DNA from: Neocallimastix lanati (nom. inval.)
Lineage: Eukaryota; Neocallimastigomycota; Neocallimastigomycetes; Neocallimastigales; Neocallimastigaceae
Assembly (NCBI GenBank): GCA_016946835.1
Contig: JACVTC010000086.1
Coordinates: 1-64,000, forward strand
Length of the DNA stretch: 64,000 nt
Direction: 5' to 3'
A program made the translations under genes and the position numbers. Each line of letters opens with the position of its first letter. Positions within the stretch are counted from its first letter, which is position 1. Below, piece by piece: positions 49,771-62,390 of the stretch. The notes under the pieces are model-generated. The model was not told where the DNA came from. It made no database searches and was given only the letters and a program-made list of their open reading frames with translations.

Positions 49771-50310
49771 AAGGTTCTGTCCTTGCTGTTAGTCTGTAGG
49801 CTAGAGTATGTAAGGATCCTGGTTCGATCCCGCCCTATGACCATTTTTCAGGTTTTCCTTACAATCGGTTTTTACGGGAATATGGTGGTTAGGGTTATAT
49901 ATATAAATATTATTCTGAATACCCTAGCTGTTGGCCTGAGAGGGTTGCGAAAGTACTGTCAAATAATAATATTTAGGAAGGAATTATTATCATTTAGGTA
50001 CATGATTTCATGAGTCCATGTACATATATTCTACTAAATTGCAATCTTTCTAACGTTTATGCATATGCTGAGGGAGTTAGAACGAATCTCATTGAGTTAG
50101 GGTTATACTGGTCCCATTTTAAAGGGGAAGTTATGAATTGTAGAAGTACTCCAAGAAAAAGGCCACTCAAAAATTTTCAGTAATAATATTCATTTCAGAA
50201 TGTCAATGCTGAATGCTCAGTAAGGCTGTCCAGGAGGGACATTTTCGCTTATATGGAAGTATTGTGACTACCTCAATATTCCCGCAAAGGGCGGTACACA
50301 TCGGAAATAA
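49770..50310. other. GC-richer island of unknown nature with a B-box-like word
   Basis: About 540 bp of more balanced composition. It contains tggttcgatccc (49821-49832), a good B box, and a weak acceptor-like pairing (ggt...acc), but no A box and no T-stem, so it is not a tRNA. Read-through shows no conserved open frame. It could be a tRNA-derived SINE or a retroelement end. Confidence 0.35.
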
Positions 50311-50399
50311 AATAAAAAAAAATAATTAAATTGGTGAATAAGAATTTATATTTTAATAAAAATACATTTATATTATAAATAATATTTATAAAAAGTATT

Positions 50400-50631
50400 T
50401 TATTTTGTTTTATTTTATCTGTACTTCATATTTTTATATTTTTTATTTTTTTTTATTTTTTTTATTTTTCTTATTTTTTTTTTTTTTTATTTTTTTTATT
50501 TTTCTTATTTTTTTTTTTTTTTATTTTTTTTATTTTTCTTATTTTTTTTTTTTTTTATTTTTTTTATTTTTCTTATTTTTTTTTTTTTTTATTTTTTTTA
50601 TTTTTTTTATTTTTTTTTATTTTTATTATAT

Positions 50632-50655
<24 letters not shown>
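50400..50655. repeat. T-rich simple repeat
   Basis: Four or five imperfect units of tttttattttttttatttttctta, followed by a TA repeat (50628-50650). Confidence 0.85.
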
Positions 50656-50663
<8 letters not shown>

Positions 50664-50987
50664 AATTTGAATTATTTAAAGTATAATTTATTACATGGAA
50701 TATACTTTGTCAAATATTTTATAAATTTAATCTACACCACTTCTATTCGATTTTGGTATTCGATTTTGTTTTGATTTTGTTTATAACTATTAAATATTAG
50801 TGTTACTTGTCATTCATTTAACTCTAACTAAATTATATATTAATTAGAGTTTCCATTTGTATATTTAAATTGATCTGATATGTAATAGAAACGTAATTAA
50901 GTGTAAATTTTAAATTTATATCTATTCTGTCAATAATAATATTTGAAATAATTTCTTTTTCATATATTATTCAATATTCAATTTCAA

Positions 50988-53900
50988 GGTGGTAAAGTGA
51001 CATATTGTTCATTTAACAATACTTATATTGATTGTTATAATAATGGTGCAAATATTTGCGAGAATTATATTCTTGGATTTAACATTTACAGGGTTTGTGG
51101 TGAAAATGATGCTATGGAAGTATTTAATCAAATTACATGTGATAGAATGGTATCTCAAGATTGTGAAAAATTAAATAAATTTTTAAATAGAACTCTTTGT
51201 GATGATGTATATCCAAAATTTGATAATGAAAATAATATTGGATGAAAATGGAAATATAATTTCTCTAAATTTGTAACTATTCCATATTTTAATTATTTCA
51301 TTAGAAATATTTTAACCAATTAAATATATTTTATATATTTTATATATATACATATTATTATTATTATTAGTAATTTTATTGAATATTTTTATCATTAATT
51401 TTCGACAAATAATAATAATAATAATATATAGCAATAGAACTTTCTCTTCACTTTCAAATATATCTGATATTGATAATTTTCCACTTCTTACCAATCTTGA
51501 ATATTTGTAAAAAAATAAATATATATATATATATATATATTAATCATTCTTTATTTAATCATTTTTTATTTATTTTATATTTATTTATTTATTTATTTAT
51601 TTATTAATATATTTTGAAAATTGAATTAAATAATATTATATATAGAGAACTGGATAATTATAATATAAATAAATTACCAGAAATATTTTTCGAATTGCCA
51701 TCTTTAAAATATTTGTAAATAATAATCAAAATATACCATTATTAATATAATATTTTTATATTATTTTTTTTTTAAAAAAAAAAAATTCTAATAGATATAA
51801 AAATTTAAATATATTTATATTTTGATATATAGGAAAATATCTTCAACTACTATTTTATTTTATTTTATTTTATTCAATCTGTACTTTAATTATATTAATT
51901 ATTCTACTATTTTATTTTATTTTATTTTATTTTATTCAATCTGTACTTTAATTATATTCTTTATTCTACTATTTATTTTATTTTATTTTATTTTATTTTA
52001 TTTTATTTTATTTTATTTTATTTTATTTTATTTTATTCAATCTGTACTTTAATTATATTCTTTATTCTACTATTTATTTTATTTTATTTTATTTTATTTT
52101 ATTTTATTTTATTTTATTTTATTCAATCTGAACTTTAATTATATTCATTATTCTACTATTTATTTTATTTTAATTTATTTTTTTATTTTATTTTATTTTT
52201 TTTTTATTGTATTTTATTTTATTTTATTTAAAAAAAAATTATATATATAAATAATTAATTCAATATAATTATATTTAACATTTTAATTTAATATAACATT
52301 TTGATATAAATATGATCATTAAATTTAGTACTTTGAGTGAAAATTTAATAACTGAATTTCCTTACCAATTTACCGAACTTAAAAATATTGTAATTTTATT
52401 AATATATTTTTGTTAATAAAATAATAATAATAATAATTTATATTAATTATATTAATTATATTAATTATTATAATAATTTTAATATTATTATATACTTATT
52501 TATATATACTAAACTTTTTTTTTATTTATATTATATATAATTAATGTTTAATATAATTAAATTATATTTTTATATATTTATTTATTAAAAGAGAAATTGA
52601 GTATGAGTTGACTGATACATTATATATACTAAAAACTATGAAATACATGTATATATTATTATTTTATTGATTAAAAAAATATAAATTTATAAATTATTTA
52701 TAAACAAAAAAATAATACTATTTAAAAATTTTATATTATAAAATATAAAATTATTAGAAATGTTAGTAATAATAAACTGAATTCAATATATACTGAACAT
52801 GAAAATCATTTAAAAGAAGATAGGTATATATTAACATAAAATTGATTATTACAAATTTTTATTATATTATTAAATATATATATGTTTATATATATTTTAA
52901 TTAATTTTTTTTTAATCTTATTATAATAAATTTATAGAATTCTTAATAGAAAAGAATTTGTTGATAATATTACCAAATATAAGAATTTAAATAGTTTGTT
53001 AAGTATAAATCATTAAAAATTAATATTATATTGAATATAATATAAAATATTACTTAACCATTAATAATAATTATAACGTCAATAAATGATAATAAAATTC
53101 ATTACATTAATATAATTATTATTATAATTATTTAGAATTTTAAATAATAATCAATTTAATGATAATATATTTAATAATCTCACTATTTTCGAAAATTTAA
53201 AAATATTGTATGTATTTATATTATAGTTAGTATTTTTTATCTTTATGATCATTATTATACTTTCTTTAATTTTTAATAAATAATTTTTAATTTAAATTAT
53301 TATAATAATATTTATAATAAAAAAGTCTTTAGAAAATAATAAGAATATAAAAAATATTCCATAATCAATTGAACAACTGGAATCTCTTGAAGATTTGTAA
53401 TATCTAATGAGTATATTTTTACTTTACATAAATATAAATATTTCTAAAGTAAATTTATTTTACTATTTTGTCATAAAAATAAATTAAAAAAAAAAAAAAA
53501 ATTTATATAAATTAGGAATTTATCTGGATTAAGTATAAAAGAATTACCTAGTAATTTATTTAAATTAATATATTTAAAAGAATTGTAAGTATAATAAGCA
53601 AATAAAAAAAATTAAAGTTATATATAATAATTAAAAATAATAATATTATATCTGTATATTTTATTATAATTAAAAAAAAAGAATTAAAATTATTATATTT
53701 ATAAATTTTTGATAATTTGCAAAAATATTATTTAGATATATAAATAATAAAGAATATTTAAAATTATAAATAGAAATATAATAATAAATATTTTTAATTT
53801 TTAAATTATGATTACAATAATTTTTAAAAATTCTATTTATTAATTTGTATTTATAAAATATATATATATATATAGATATTTAAGAAATAATGGATTATAA

Positions 53901-54335
53901 GATTTGCAAAGTGGAATATTTAAATTATACAATTTAGATGTATTGTAAGTTTTAACTATTATGATTATAATTATTAACTATTATGATAATAATAATAATT
54001 ATAATCATAATAGTTAATAATAATAATGCATTTTTCATAAACTAAAAATTCTTAATTGTTTTTAATTTTATTTATTTATTTTTTTTTTCAATATTTTATA
54101 TATTATTATTATAATATATATATAATTTAAAGTGATATTTCATATAATCCTAATTTAGATGTAAAATTTATAAATTTTGGTAAACATAAAATATATAAAT
54201 GTTTTGTGGATGGAACTCCTATCTCATGCTATCAACCCAATACATGCGATAATATTTCTGAGATAAATAGTTGTACACAAAAAGAAATTGATGATGTCCT
54301 AAATTCACAATTAGAATTAACTGAAAATGATCGTT
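50988..54335 (+). pseudogene. Decayed multi-exon LRR gene (one repeat per exon)
   Basis: Plus strand. The first visible exon (about 50989-51284) is Cys-rich (YIDCYNNGANICENY, CDRMVSQDCEKL) and needs a +1 shift to reach ILDENGNIISLNL before a GTAACT donor. Then come short exons, each one LRR, each entered after AG and left in phase 2 at TT|GTAA: NFPLLTNLEYL (51446-51510), LPEIFFELPSLKYL (51651-51714), LITEFPYQFTELKN (about 52336-52390), FENLKIL (to 53209), IEQLESLEDL with a stop (to 53396), KELPSNLFKLIYLKEL (to 53585), FKLYNLDVL with a stop (to 53942). A last Cys-rich exon (FINFGKHKIYKCF, from 54137) is cut by a LINE fragment. Stops, a ttttat satellite (51850-52230) and eroded exons mark it as dead. 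Confidence 0.75.
51845..52230. repeat. ttttat satellite with caatctgtacttta spacers
   Basis: Five blocks of attttattttat separated by ttcaatctgtactttaatta-type units. It lies within an intron or exon of the LRR pseudogene. Confidence 0.88.
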
Positions 54336-55222
54336 TTGGGATTTAGACATATTAAAGTCACCTACAAGAATAGAAGGTGTATTAGTATGTTTCTTTATCC
54401 AATTAGTAATTTCTGAAAAGGTATTCTTTCTTTCTTCCTTATGAGAGACCGTAGGAACATAAATATTACCATAGTGCATGCATTTAATTCCCCCAAAAAA
54501 GAAGTGATGTTAACAGAAATGATATACTTATATTCAAAGGGATCAGGAGAAAATGAACAAGAACGATGTAACACTTATACTAAGACCTCTCATACCAAGG
54601 TATATTTGAATTAGTTTTTCGTAAAAATTGTATTATAGTGACAAAGAAATGGGTAATCATTTGAATGTACATTAAGGTATTGGCTATTACCGACCTCACG
54701 CAAGCAAATACAGATGGGTTTAAAAATTTCATTAAAGTATCTAATACCAACAACGTTTTTCATCATTTCATCATTAATGTTCCAAGTGACACAAAGATTA
54801 AAGAACTGAGTAGACGGTGAATAAATATTACTATAAAGAAAATCTTTAACCATTGATTTAGTTTCAAAACAAAAGAAGAAAATTTGTTGTTAAATTTCAT
54901 AACTTTACTGAAAGTTCGGATTTTGTTGGTTTGGATCCAATTAATTTTATTGATTGGAAGGCAATGGGTAAGAAGAAATAAAATATATTTAGGTAATAAG
55001 TGGTTTTATCATAGTTTATCCTTAAAATTAAGTAATTTTCCATATTTCATTGCAATTGGAAATACGTTTACTAAGAAATTCCTAAAGTTTACTAATAGAC
55101 CATGATTGAAGATCATGAATAAAGATAAGAATGAAATCTTTATTCTTAATATCGTATCTTCGAAGGCCTCGCCTCAAAACAGGTATAGTTGCTGACTTTG
55201 AAGAAGTATTATCCATTTCAAG
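54336..55222 (-). pseudogene. LINE 5' relic (AP-like endonuclease)
   Basis: Minus-strand frame 54853-54611 reads QFFNLCVTWNINDEMM ... FKPICICLREVGN ... YPFLCHYNTIFTKN. A further frame (from about 54479) reads MHYGNIYVPTVSHKEERKN ... ILVGDFNMSKSQ. WNIN, the LxEVGN position and VGDFN are the conserved points of the endonuclease/exonuclease/phosphatase domain of LINE ORF2. The segment upstream to 55222 (MDNTSSKSATIPVLRRGLR) is frameshifted. It is cut off right after GDFN, where the antisense LRR exon begins, so RT is missing. This is a 3'-truncated piece, unlike usual 5'-truncated LINE copies. Confidence 0.72.
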
Positions 55223-55610
55223 AAAGCCTAAAAAATAAAATAAAAAAAGAATAAAATAAAATATAAAAATAATAATAAAAAATAGATAAAAAATTTTTTT
55301 TTTAATATATATATAATAAAATAAAATAAAAAATAAAAGAAAAAAGTAAATTCCCTTTAAATAGTATAAAAAAAAATGTTGGTGTTGAATATATGAAAGC
55401 TTGAAATATATAATTGTTCTTGATGATTTAATAGCTTTTAGTTTTTGTAAATAATTGATTTTATCCAGTATTACTGATATAATATTTATAAATTTACACA
55501 AGGATTAGAAATTTATTGATACAAAATTACTTGTATATACTGTTAAAATGAATAATCGTTTCTTTTTATCTTTTGACAGATTGTAATTCTTTCAATTAAT
55601 AAAGCTCTTT
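55223..55610. other. AT-rich spacer
   Basis: A-rich and T-rich low-complexity sequence. No gene recognised. Confidence 0.5.
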
Positions 55611-55613
55611 AAG

Positions 55614-55781
55614 ATGTTAAAAAATTTTTTGTTGAATAATCATAAATTAGCTAAAAGTATATTTAAAAAAGAAAAAATATTAGTAGAGAAAGACAATAAA
55701 AAAGATTCCCATCCGTTAAATACTGTCTTAAACACTAAGCTTTGGAGTGAATCGATCTCCTACATTTCCATTTTACAATAG
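55614..55781 (+). CDS. Small open frame of unknown function
   Basis: 55 codons from ATG to TAG, K/N/L-rich (MLKNFLLNNHKLAKSIFKKE at the start, LWSESISYISILQ at the end). No signal peptide, no known domain. It lies between retroelement relics, so it may be a chance frame or a relic exon. Confidence 0.2.
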   Translation: MLKNFLLNNHKLAKSIFKKEKILVEKDNKKDSHPLNTVLNTKLWSESISYISILQ

Positions 55782-55959
55782 CTACATGAAAGTATAAATA
55801 ATACTATAAAAAAAATACATATACAAAATAATGCTAAAGTAAAAAAAAAATACAATAGATTCATTACAATGATAATATGTAGAAACTGCATGATATTATT
55901 AATTATACAAACTCCAATGTTACTACATATCCAGTTTAAAACAATATAAAACATCAAGT

Positions 55960-56217
55960 TCACTTTCTACAGTCTTCCAGTATTCCAGTTTTCTCTCTTT
56001 GTACTAGAAGCCACATTAGAAAGGATAACCATCTATTATTATCAGAATCACAGAAAGCTGTAATTAGTACACCTGACCTGATATAGGTTATTTCTTTTCC
56101 ATCAACCCTCCATAGACTTGGAAAAACAGTCCACATTATTGGGGTATTTGAACCAAAGAGAGGAGTATAATATATAACAAGACTAAGAATAAACGAAATA
56201 AAAATATATTTCTTCAA
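55960..56217 (-). CDS. Small open frame with N-terminal hydrophobic segment
   Basis: 85 residues from ATG 56217. The first ~22 residues (KKYIFISFILSLVIYYTPLF) look like a signal peptide or membrane anchor. The rest (WTVFPSLWRVDGKEI, LITAFCDSDNNRWLSF) matches no family I recognise. A decayed copy of its second half lies at 11885-12005 next to tRNA-Ala, so it belongs to a dispersed repeat rather than to a single-copy gene. A T-run lies directly upstream of the ATG on the plus strand. Confidence 0.35.
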   Translation of the reverse strand: MKKYIFISFILSLVIYYTPLFGSNTPIMWTVFPSLWRVDGKEITYIRSGVLITAFCDSDNNRWLSFLMWLLVQREKTGILEDCRK

Positions 56218-56440
56218 TTTTTTTTTTTTTTTTTTTTTTTAACGGCAGCAAACTTGTTTCATCTTTATTAATTAAATATTTGAAAAAAAAAATACATGTA
56301 ATAAAAAGAAAAAAAAAATAAAAAAATAATCAAAACAAAAAAACAAAAAAAAAAAAAAAAAAAAAAAATAAAATAAAATAATAGTATGATATATTCTAGT
56401 TTCATTTAATTAATATCTGTAAGACTTCACAAGGGCATTA

Positions 56441-57540
56441 TTATACTGTAGTATAATAATTAATTAATGACTTCGCAATGTTAATCATAATTTTTAAGAT
56501 ATGAAAATTATGATCTTCATTGGTTGCGCTAGCCCTTCTGGCCTGTCCTACTGTTTCTTCAGCATTGACGCTCTTGGTAGTAGTAGTACGATTCGATTTG
56601 AACCTATTGAACAAAGAGACCATTGCTAGCCAATAGCAATAGGTATAAATCGATTGAAGAAGAGCCGCAGTAACCACCAAGAATGGAGTATCAGAATAAG
56701 CACCTGATTTCATCTAGCACTTAAATAGATCTTTCCATATCCTTGTACTGTTATTAATACTTCGACCTCCAAGAAGGAAATTAAACACTTTTTCACACAC
56801 ATTAGAATCAACATACACATTATTTTCAATACTATTACTAACATTACTAATAATACTATTACTAATATTACTATAACTATTATTACTATTACTATTATTA
56901 CTATTACTATTATTACTATTACTATTATTACTATTACTATTATTACTATTACTATTATTACTATAACTATTATTACTATTACTATTATTACTGTTGCTAT
57001 TATCATTATTACTATTAACAATATTATTTGTTAGGTTGCCATGGTTAAAAGCATTATATAAAAATAAAAATTTTATCATTACCTTTACTACGAATATGAT
57101 TGAAAAAAGGACAATCAATTAATCAATGCCTTATCCATTGTTTATTACTTTTACAACAGGGACAAAAAAATTAGGACACATTTGATCTATTATTTTTGCA
57201 GCTTTAGCAATTCTAGCATCTAATCTATATCCGCTTCGTGCTCTCAATAGCCAATAGAAACCATATGAAAGATCAGGATATTCATAACAAAGTTTTATAA
57301 ATTTTGATTTTTCTTCGAATTTGTTTTTGTCATAAAATTCAGCTTTAATAGAATTGATTTTCATATCTCTTTTCCAATAAAAATCCTTGATTTTATTATC
57401 GTTATTACCTCTTTTCTCTAGTTTACCTTTAAGAGTTCTACTTTTTTCCGTTCATGTATATTTTCTAGATTTTGGAATATTATTAACTAAATAAGAAAAT
57501 AATACAATTTGAATCTTCCCATTTATCAAAACACTTGACT
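56441..57540 (-). pseudogene. LINE 3' relic B (end of ORF2)
   Basis: Minus-strand frame 57364-57131 reads YPDLSYGFYWLLRARSGYRL ... KAAKIIDQMCPNF, homologous to relic A. A T-run then breaks the frame, and the CCHC knuckle CPCCKSNKQW .. H ... C continues one nucleotide off, with a stop. Next is a long N/S microsatellite (tattactattac repeats, 56850-57010), FNFLLGGRSINN, and a C-terminal part with KSVNAEETVGQARRA. The order matches relic A throughout. Confidence 0.65.
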
Positions 57541-57544
57541 TGAG

Positions 57545-57816
57545 ACAAAGCACACTTAGCTGACAATGATATTTCTTCAATATACACCTATTTATTCATT
57601 GTTTTTTTTTTTTTTTTTTTTTTTTTTTAGGGCGGAATAGAATTCACTTCTTAGTTTTTATTAATTAAAAATATATATAGTAAAAAGTATAAATTTATAA
57701 AATTTTATATGGAAAAAACATGTTTTTTTTTTTTTTTTTAAAAAAAAATAAAGAATTTTTTTAAATAACTTTTTTTTTTTTTTTTTTAAAAAAAAATAAA
57801 GAATTTTTTAAAATAA

Positions 57817-57858
<42 letters not shown>

Positions 57859-58355
57859 GAATTTTTTAAAATAATTTTTTTTTTTTTACTTATTTATGTT
57901 TATTTATTTGTTATTTGTTATTTTTATTTTTTATTTTATTTTTTTACATTACATATTTTTTATTGATTACTTTTAGAAAAAATAATAGATCATCTCTTTA
58001 TAAAAAAATTTTTTTTAAAATATAAAATAAAATAATTAATAAAAAAAATTTTTTTTTAAAAAATAAATTAAAATAATTAATAAATTTTTTTTTAAAATAT
58101 AAAATAAAATAATTAATAAAAATAAATAAATTATAAAATATATTTTTTAAAATAAAATAAAAATAAATAAATATATTGATATATATTTATAATTATTATT
58201 TAAAGATATAATTTCATTTACATAAAAATATATATTTTTTTTAAACTTTTTAAGTTTTTAATAAAAATTACAGTACTAAAAATAAAAAAAATAAAAATAA
58301 AATAAAATAAAATAAAATAAAATAAAAAAAAATAATATTAATTTATATTATTTCA
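57545..58355. other. Homopolymer-rich downstream region of the LRR-CBM18 gene
   Basis: Three imperfect units of a T-run plus aaaaaaaataaagaattttt (57721-57870), then AT repeats and aaaataaaat (58290-58330). No gene. Confidence 0.6.
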
Positions 58356-58359
58356 CACT

Positions 58360-59324
58360 TTAATGACATTTTCCAAAGGCAGATTGACATCCTTTACCAC
58401 AATAGCCTTGACTTTCACCGCACCATCCATATTTACTACAACATTGACCTGAAGGACAAGATCCATATTCTCCTCCACAACGTCCTTTCACAAAAATAAT
58501 GGTATCATCACAAATACCATACTTAGATTGACAACCGTTCGTGACCGCACAATGACTTTTACTGTATCCACACCAACCATATTTACTACAACATTGATGA
58601 TGAGGACATTTTCCTTTTCCTTTACCACATTGATAATTAGTACTAATGAAATCTTCTTCATCATCAGAAACTACATCTGATTCAATTTCAGTTTCAACTT
58701 CAGATTCATTATCAGATTCTAAAGTATTATATCCTTTTTCATCCTTAGTTTCTTGGTCATCTTTTTTGGAATCTTTATTTTCTTTTTGATCATTCTTCTT
58801 TTCTCCTTTTTCTTGTTCATCATTTTTAGTATTCTTGTCATCTTTCTTGTCATCCTTTTCATCTTTTTTGGAATCTTTATTTTCTTTTTGATCATTCTTC
58901 TTTTCTCCTTTTTCTTGTTCATCATTTTTAGTATTCTTGTCATCTTTCTTGTCATCCTTTTCATCTTTTTTAGAATCTTTATTATTATTTATATCATCCT
59001 TATCATTCTTTTTATCTTTATCGTTCTTTTCATCCTTATCTTCTTTATTATTATTATTATTAATTTCTTGTTTTATTTCTTCTTCATTTTCATTCTCAGT
59101 ACATAATTTAAATTCATAATTACTAACACATTCTATATCTTTAGCTATACATAAATCATATTTATCAGAATAATAACATGATTCAAGACTGTCATTGGTT
59201 AATGTTTTTCCTTTTATATTAACATTATCTTCTAAATTTCTAAATAAATAAAAAAAAATATTATCAATAATTAAGTTTATTTATATTTTTTAATTTAATT
59301 TAAAATAATAAAATCATTCAAATG

Positions 59325-59362
<38 letters not shown>

Positions 59363-60659
59363 AAAAAATTAATAAAGATAAATTAATTAAAAAAAATTAT
59401 ATATATATATATATTTAAAAAAATTTTTTTAATTAAATTCAATTATGTATAATATTTGAATAATTTTTTTCTTTTTACATTGTTTCAAGTTTTTTCAATT
59501 GATTTAAGGATTCTGGAAGAACATCATCAATTTTACTTTCACCAAGACTAAGATTAACAAGATTGGAAAGTGTTTCTAAATTTTTAGGGAATTTTGTAAA
59601 GCTATTTGAGTATAATTCTAATTCCTTTAAATTTTGAAGCCCACTAATCGTTTCAGGAAGGGAGGTTAATTGATTATCCATTAAATCTAATGTCTCAAGA
59701 TTTTTAAGTTGACCAATACTATCAGGTAATTTTGAAAATTTATTAAATCCTAAAGATAACCTTTTAAGATTTTGAAGATTACCTATGGCATCCGGTAGAG
59801 ATGATAATTGATTAAATTCTATGGATAAAATTTCAAGATTTTTAAGATTTCCTATGACGTCAGAAATTGTTTTGAATTTATTAGACCCTAATATAAATTT
59901 GTTAAGATTTTGAAGATTCTTGATGGCATCAGGAAGAGATGATAATTGATTTGCTCCTAGGTTTAATTCTTTAAGATTTTGAAGATTAGTTATAGAATCA
60001 GGAAAAGTAGATAATTGATTTTCCATTACGTTTAATATTTTAAGATTTTGAAGATTACTAATGGATTCAGGAAGAGATGATAAATGATTTGTGGATAGGT
60101 TTAATTCTTTAAGATTTTTTAAATTACCAATAGAATCAGGAAGTGGTGATAATTTACCATTTCCTGATATGCATAATACTGTAAGATTTTGAAGATTACC
60201 GATAGATTTAGGAATAGTTGATATTTGATCATCCCTTAAGATCAATTCTTTTAAATTTTTTAATTGACTAATATTTTCAGTGAGAACGAGTGAGCTTTCT
60301 TCAATCATTAATTTTTCAAGACTAGAAATTTTAGAAATATGATCAAATTGTTCCTGTTTTATTTCACAATAATGAATTTCTCTATTTAAAAATTCAAAAA
60401 AAATAAGAAATTATCAGTGTTAAATAATAATTTTTTTTTAATTTTTTTATTGTCTTAAAAAATTGATTATAATTAATTTTTTTATAATAAATAGTGTTAT
60501 AAGTATCAGAATGACTTACAATGTTATTAAAGTTGTAAAAAAAGAAATATATTCATATATTTTTTCTACTTTATCTTGTTCTTCAAAAATATCACATGAA
60601 ATAAAGCTAAATAAATCATAAAAAATAGTGAAAAATAAATATATTAATGTTAATATGAC

Positions 60660-60701
<42 letters not shown>

Positions 60702-62344
60702 TATTTAATGGTATTTAATTATTATAATATAAATTAAATCTTCTTTTTACTTACCATTCAATTCCAGTTTCCTTTTTATTAACATTACAATAACTATTTC
60801 TTAAATTTAAAGATTCTTTTGTTTCCGAAACATAATCTTCAAATTTTTTACAATCTTCTTCAAGAGTATGGAGATCCTTTTTCGTATTATTATTTTCTTT
60901 ATTATCATTTATATCTTCCTTATTTTCTTCTTCTTTATTATTATCAGTACAAGGTTTAAAGTTATAACCATCCGAATTTTGATGAAGGCATTTTATATCT
61001 TTAGCCATACATAAATCATAATCATCAGAATATTTACATTCACTATCTTCCTCATTAAGACTATCATTAATCAATGTTTTTCCTTTTATATTAATATTAT
61101 CATCTAAATAACTACATTAAATAAATAAGTTTATAAATAAATTATTAAATAAAATAAATTTAAAATATTATCATTAATATATATTTAATAAAAATAATTA
61201 AAAAAATAATTCAATTAAATTTAATATTTAATGAACTATACTATTAGTATAAATAATAAATGATAAATATATTTATTTATTATAATCATCATCATCATCA
61301 TCATAATAATAATTAAACCATTAAATATGTGGAATAAATAAATGCATTAATATTTTACATTTGTTTAAGTTTTGGTAATTGATTTAAAGAATCAGGAAGG
61401 AAATCATCAATTTTATTATCAGAAAGACTAATTGTGGCAAGATTTGTAAGAGTTTCAATATTCTTAGGGAATTTCCTTAGATTATTTTCTCGTATAACTA
61501 AATATTTAAGATTAGATAGATTACCAATGGTATCAGGAATACTTTCTAAATTATTAGCAGCCAAATTCAACATCTCTAGATTTTTAAGTTCGCCAATACA
61601 ATCCGGTAATTCTTTTAATTGATTTTCATCTAAATTTAAATTTTTAAGATTTGATAGACCACAGATGCTATCTTGAATACTTTCTAAATTATTTTCATTT
61701 AAATTCAATATCTCTAGATTTTTAAGTTCGCTAATACAATCCGGTAATTTTAGATTATTTTCTCGTATATCTAAATTTTTAAGATTTGATAGACCACAGA
61801 TGCTAACTGGAATACTTTCTAAATTATTTTTATTTAAATACAATTTCTCAAGGTTTTTAAGTTGAAAAATAGATTCAGGTAATTTTTCAAAATCGGAATT
61901 ATCACTTAAATCAAATATTTTAAGATTTTTAAGTTGTCCAATACTATCAGGTAATTCTTTTAATTCATAATTATCTGATATAGTCAATTTCTTAAGATTA
62001 TAAAGTTCACCCAAAGAATCAGGTAAAGTTGTTAAGTCATCATTATTAATAATGCGAAGGTCCTCAATATTATTAAGTTGTTTAATATTTGGAATTTCGG
62101 ATATTATACAACTTCTTATCTCTAATACTTTAAGATTATTAAATTTAGCTATAACCTCTATATCTTTATTATTTAACTCTAATTTAAATCTGTCGCTTCT
62201 TCCATGATAGCAAACAAAACTCCTAATAATCCATAATATGAAATATTCAATAGTATCAATAATATTTTTTTATCAATATATTCAATATTTAATTTTTATT
62301 ATTAAAATTTTTTATTCTTTTTTTTTCTTAAAATTTTATTTTAT

Positions 62345-62390
<46 letters not shown>

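Noticed and set aside
49780-49845. tRNA gene near 49800
   Set aside because: Good B box but no A box, and the T-stem does not pair.
56714-57021. Valine/isoleucine-rich or Asn/Ser-rich protein
   Set aside because: Translation of a tattac microsatellite inside LINE relic B.
58719-58964. Lys/Met-rich open frame on the minus strand
   Set aside because: Off-frame reading of exon 7 of the LRR-CBM18 gene; the true frame gives the K/D linker and two hevein domains.
59475-60308. A stand-alone 277-residue LRR protein
   Set aside because: Exon 6 of a larger gene: the upstream acceptor and the donor overlapping its apparent stop both join neighbouring exons in phase.
61355-62014. A stand-alone 219-residue LRR protein
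   Set aside because: Part of exon 3. The frame continues upstream to 62222, and the apparent TAA is inside a GTAAAA donor.
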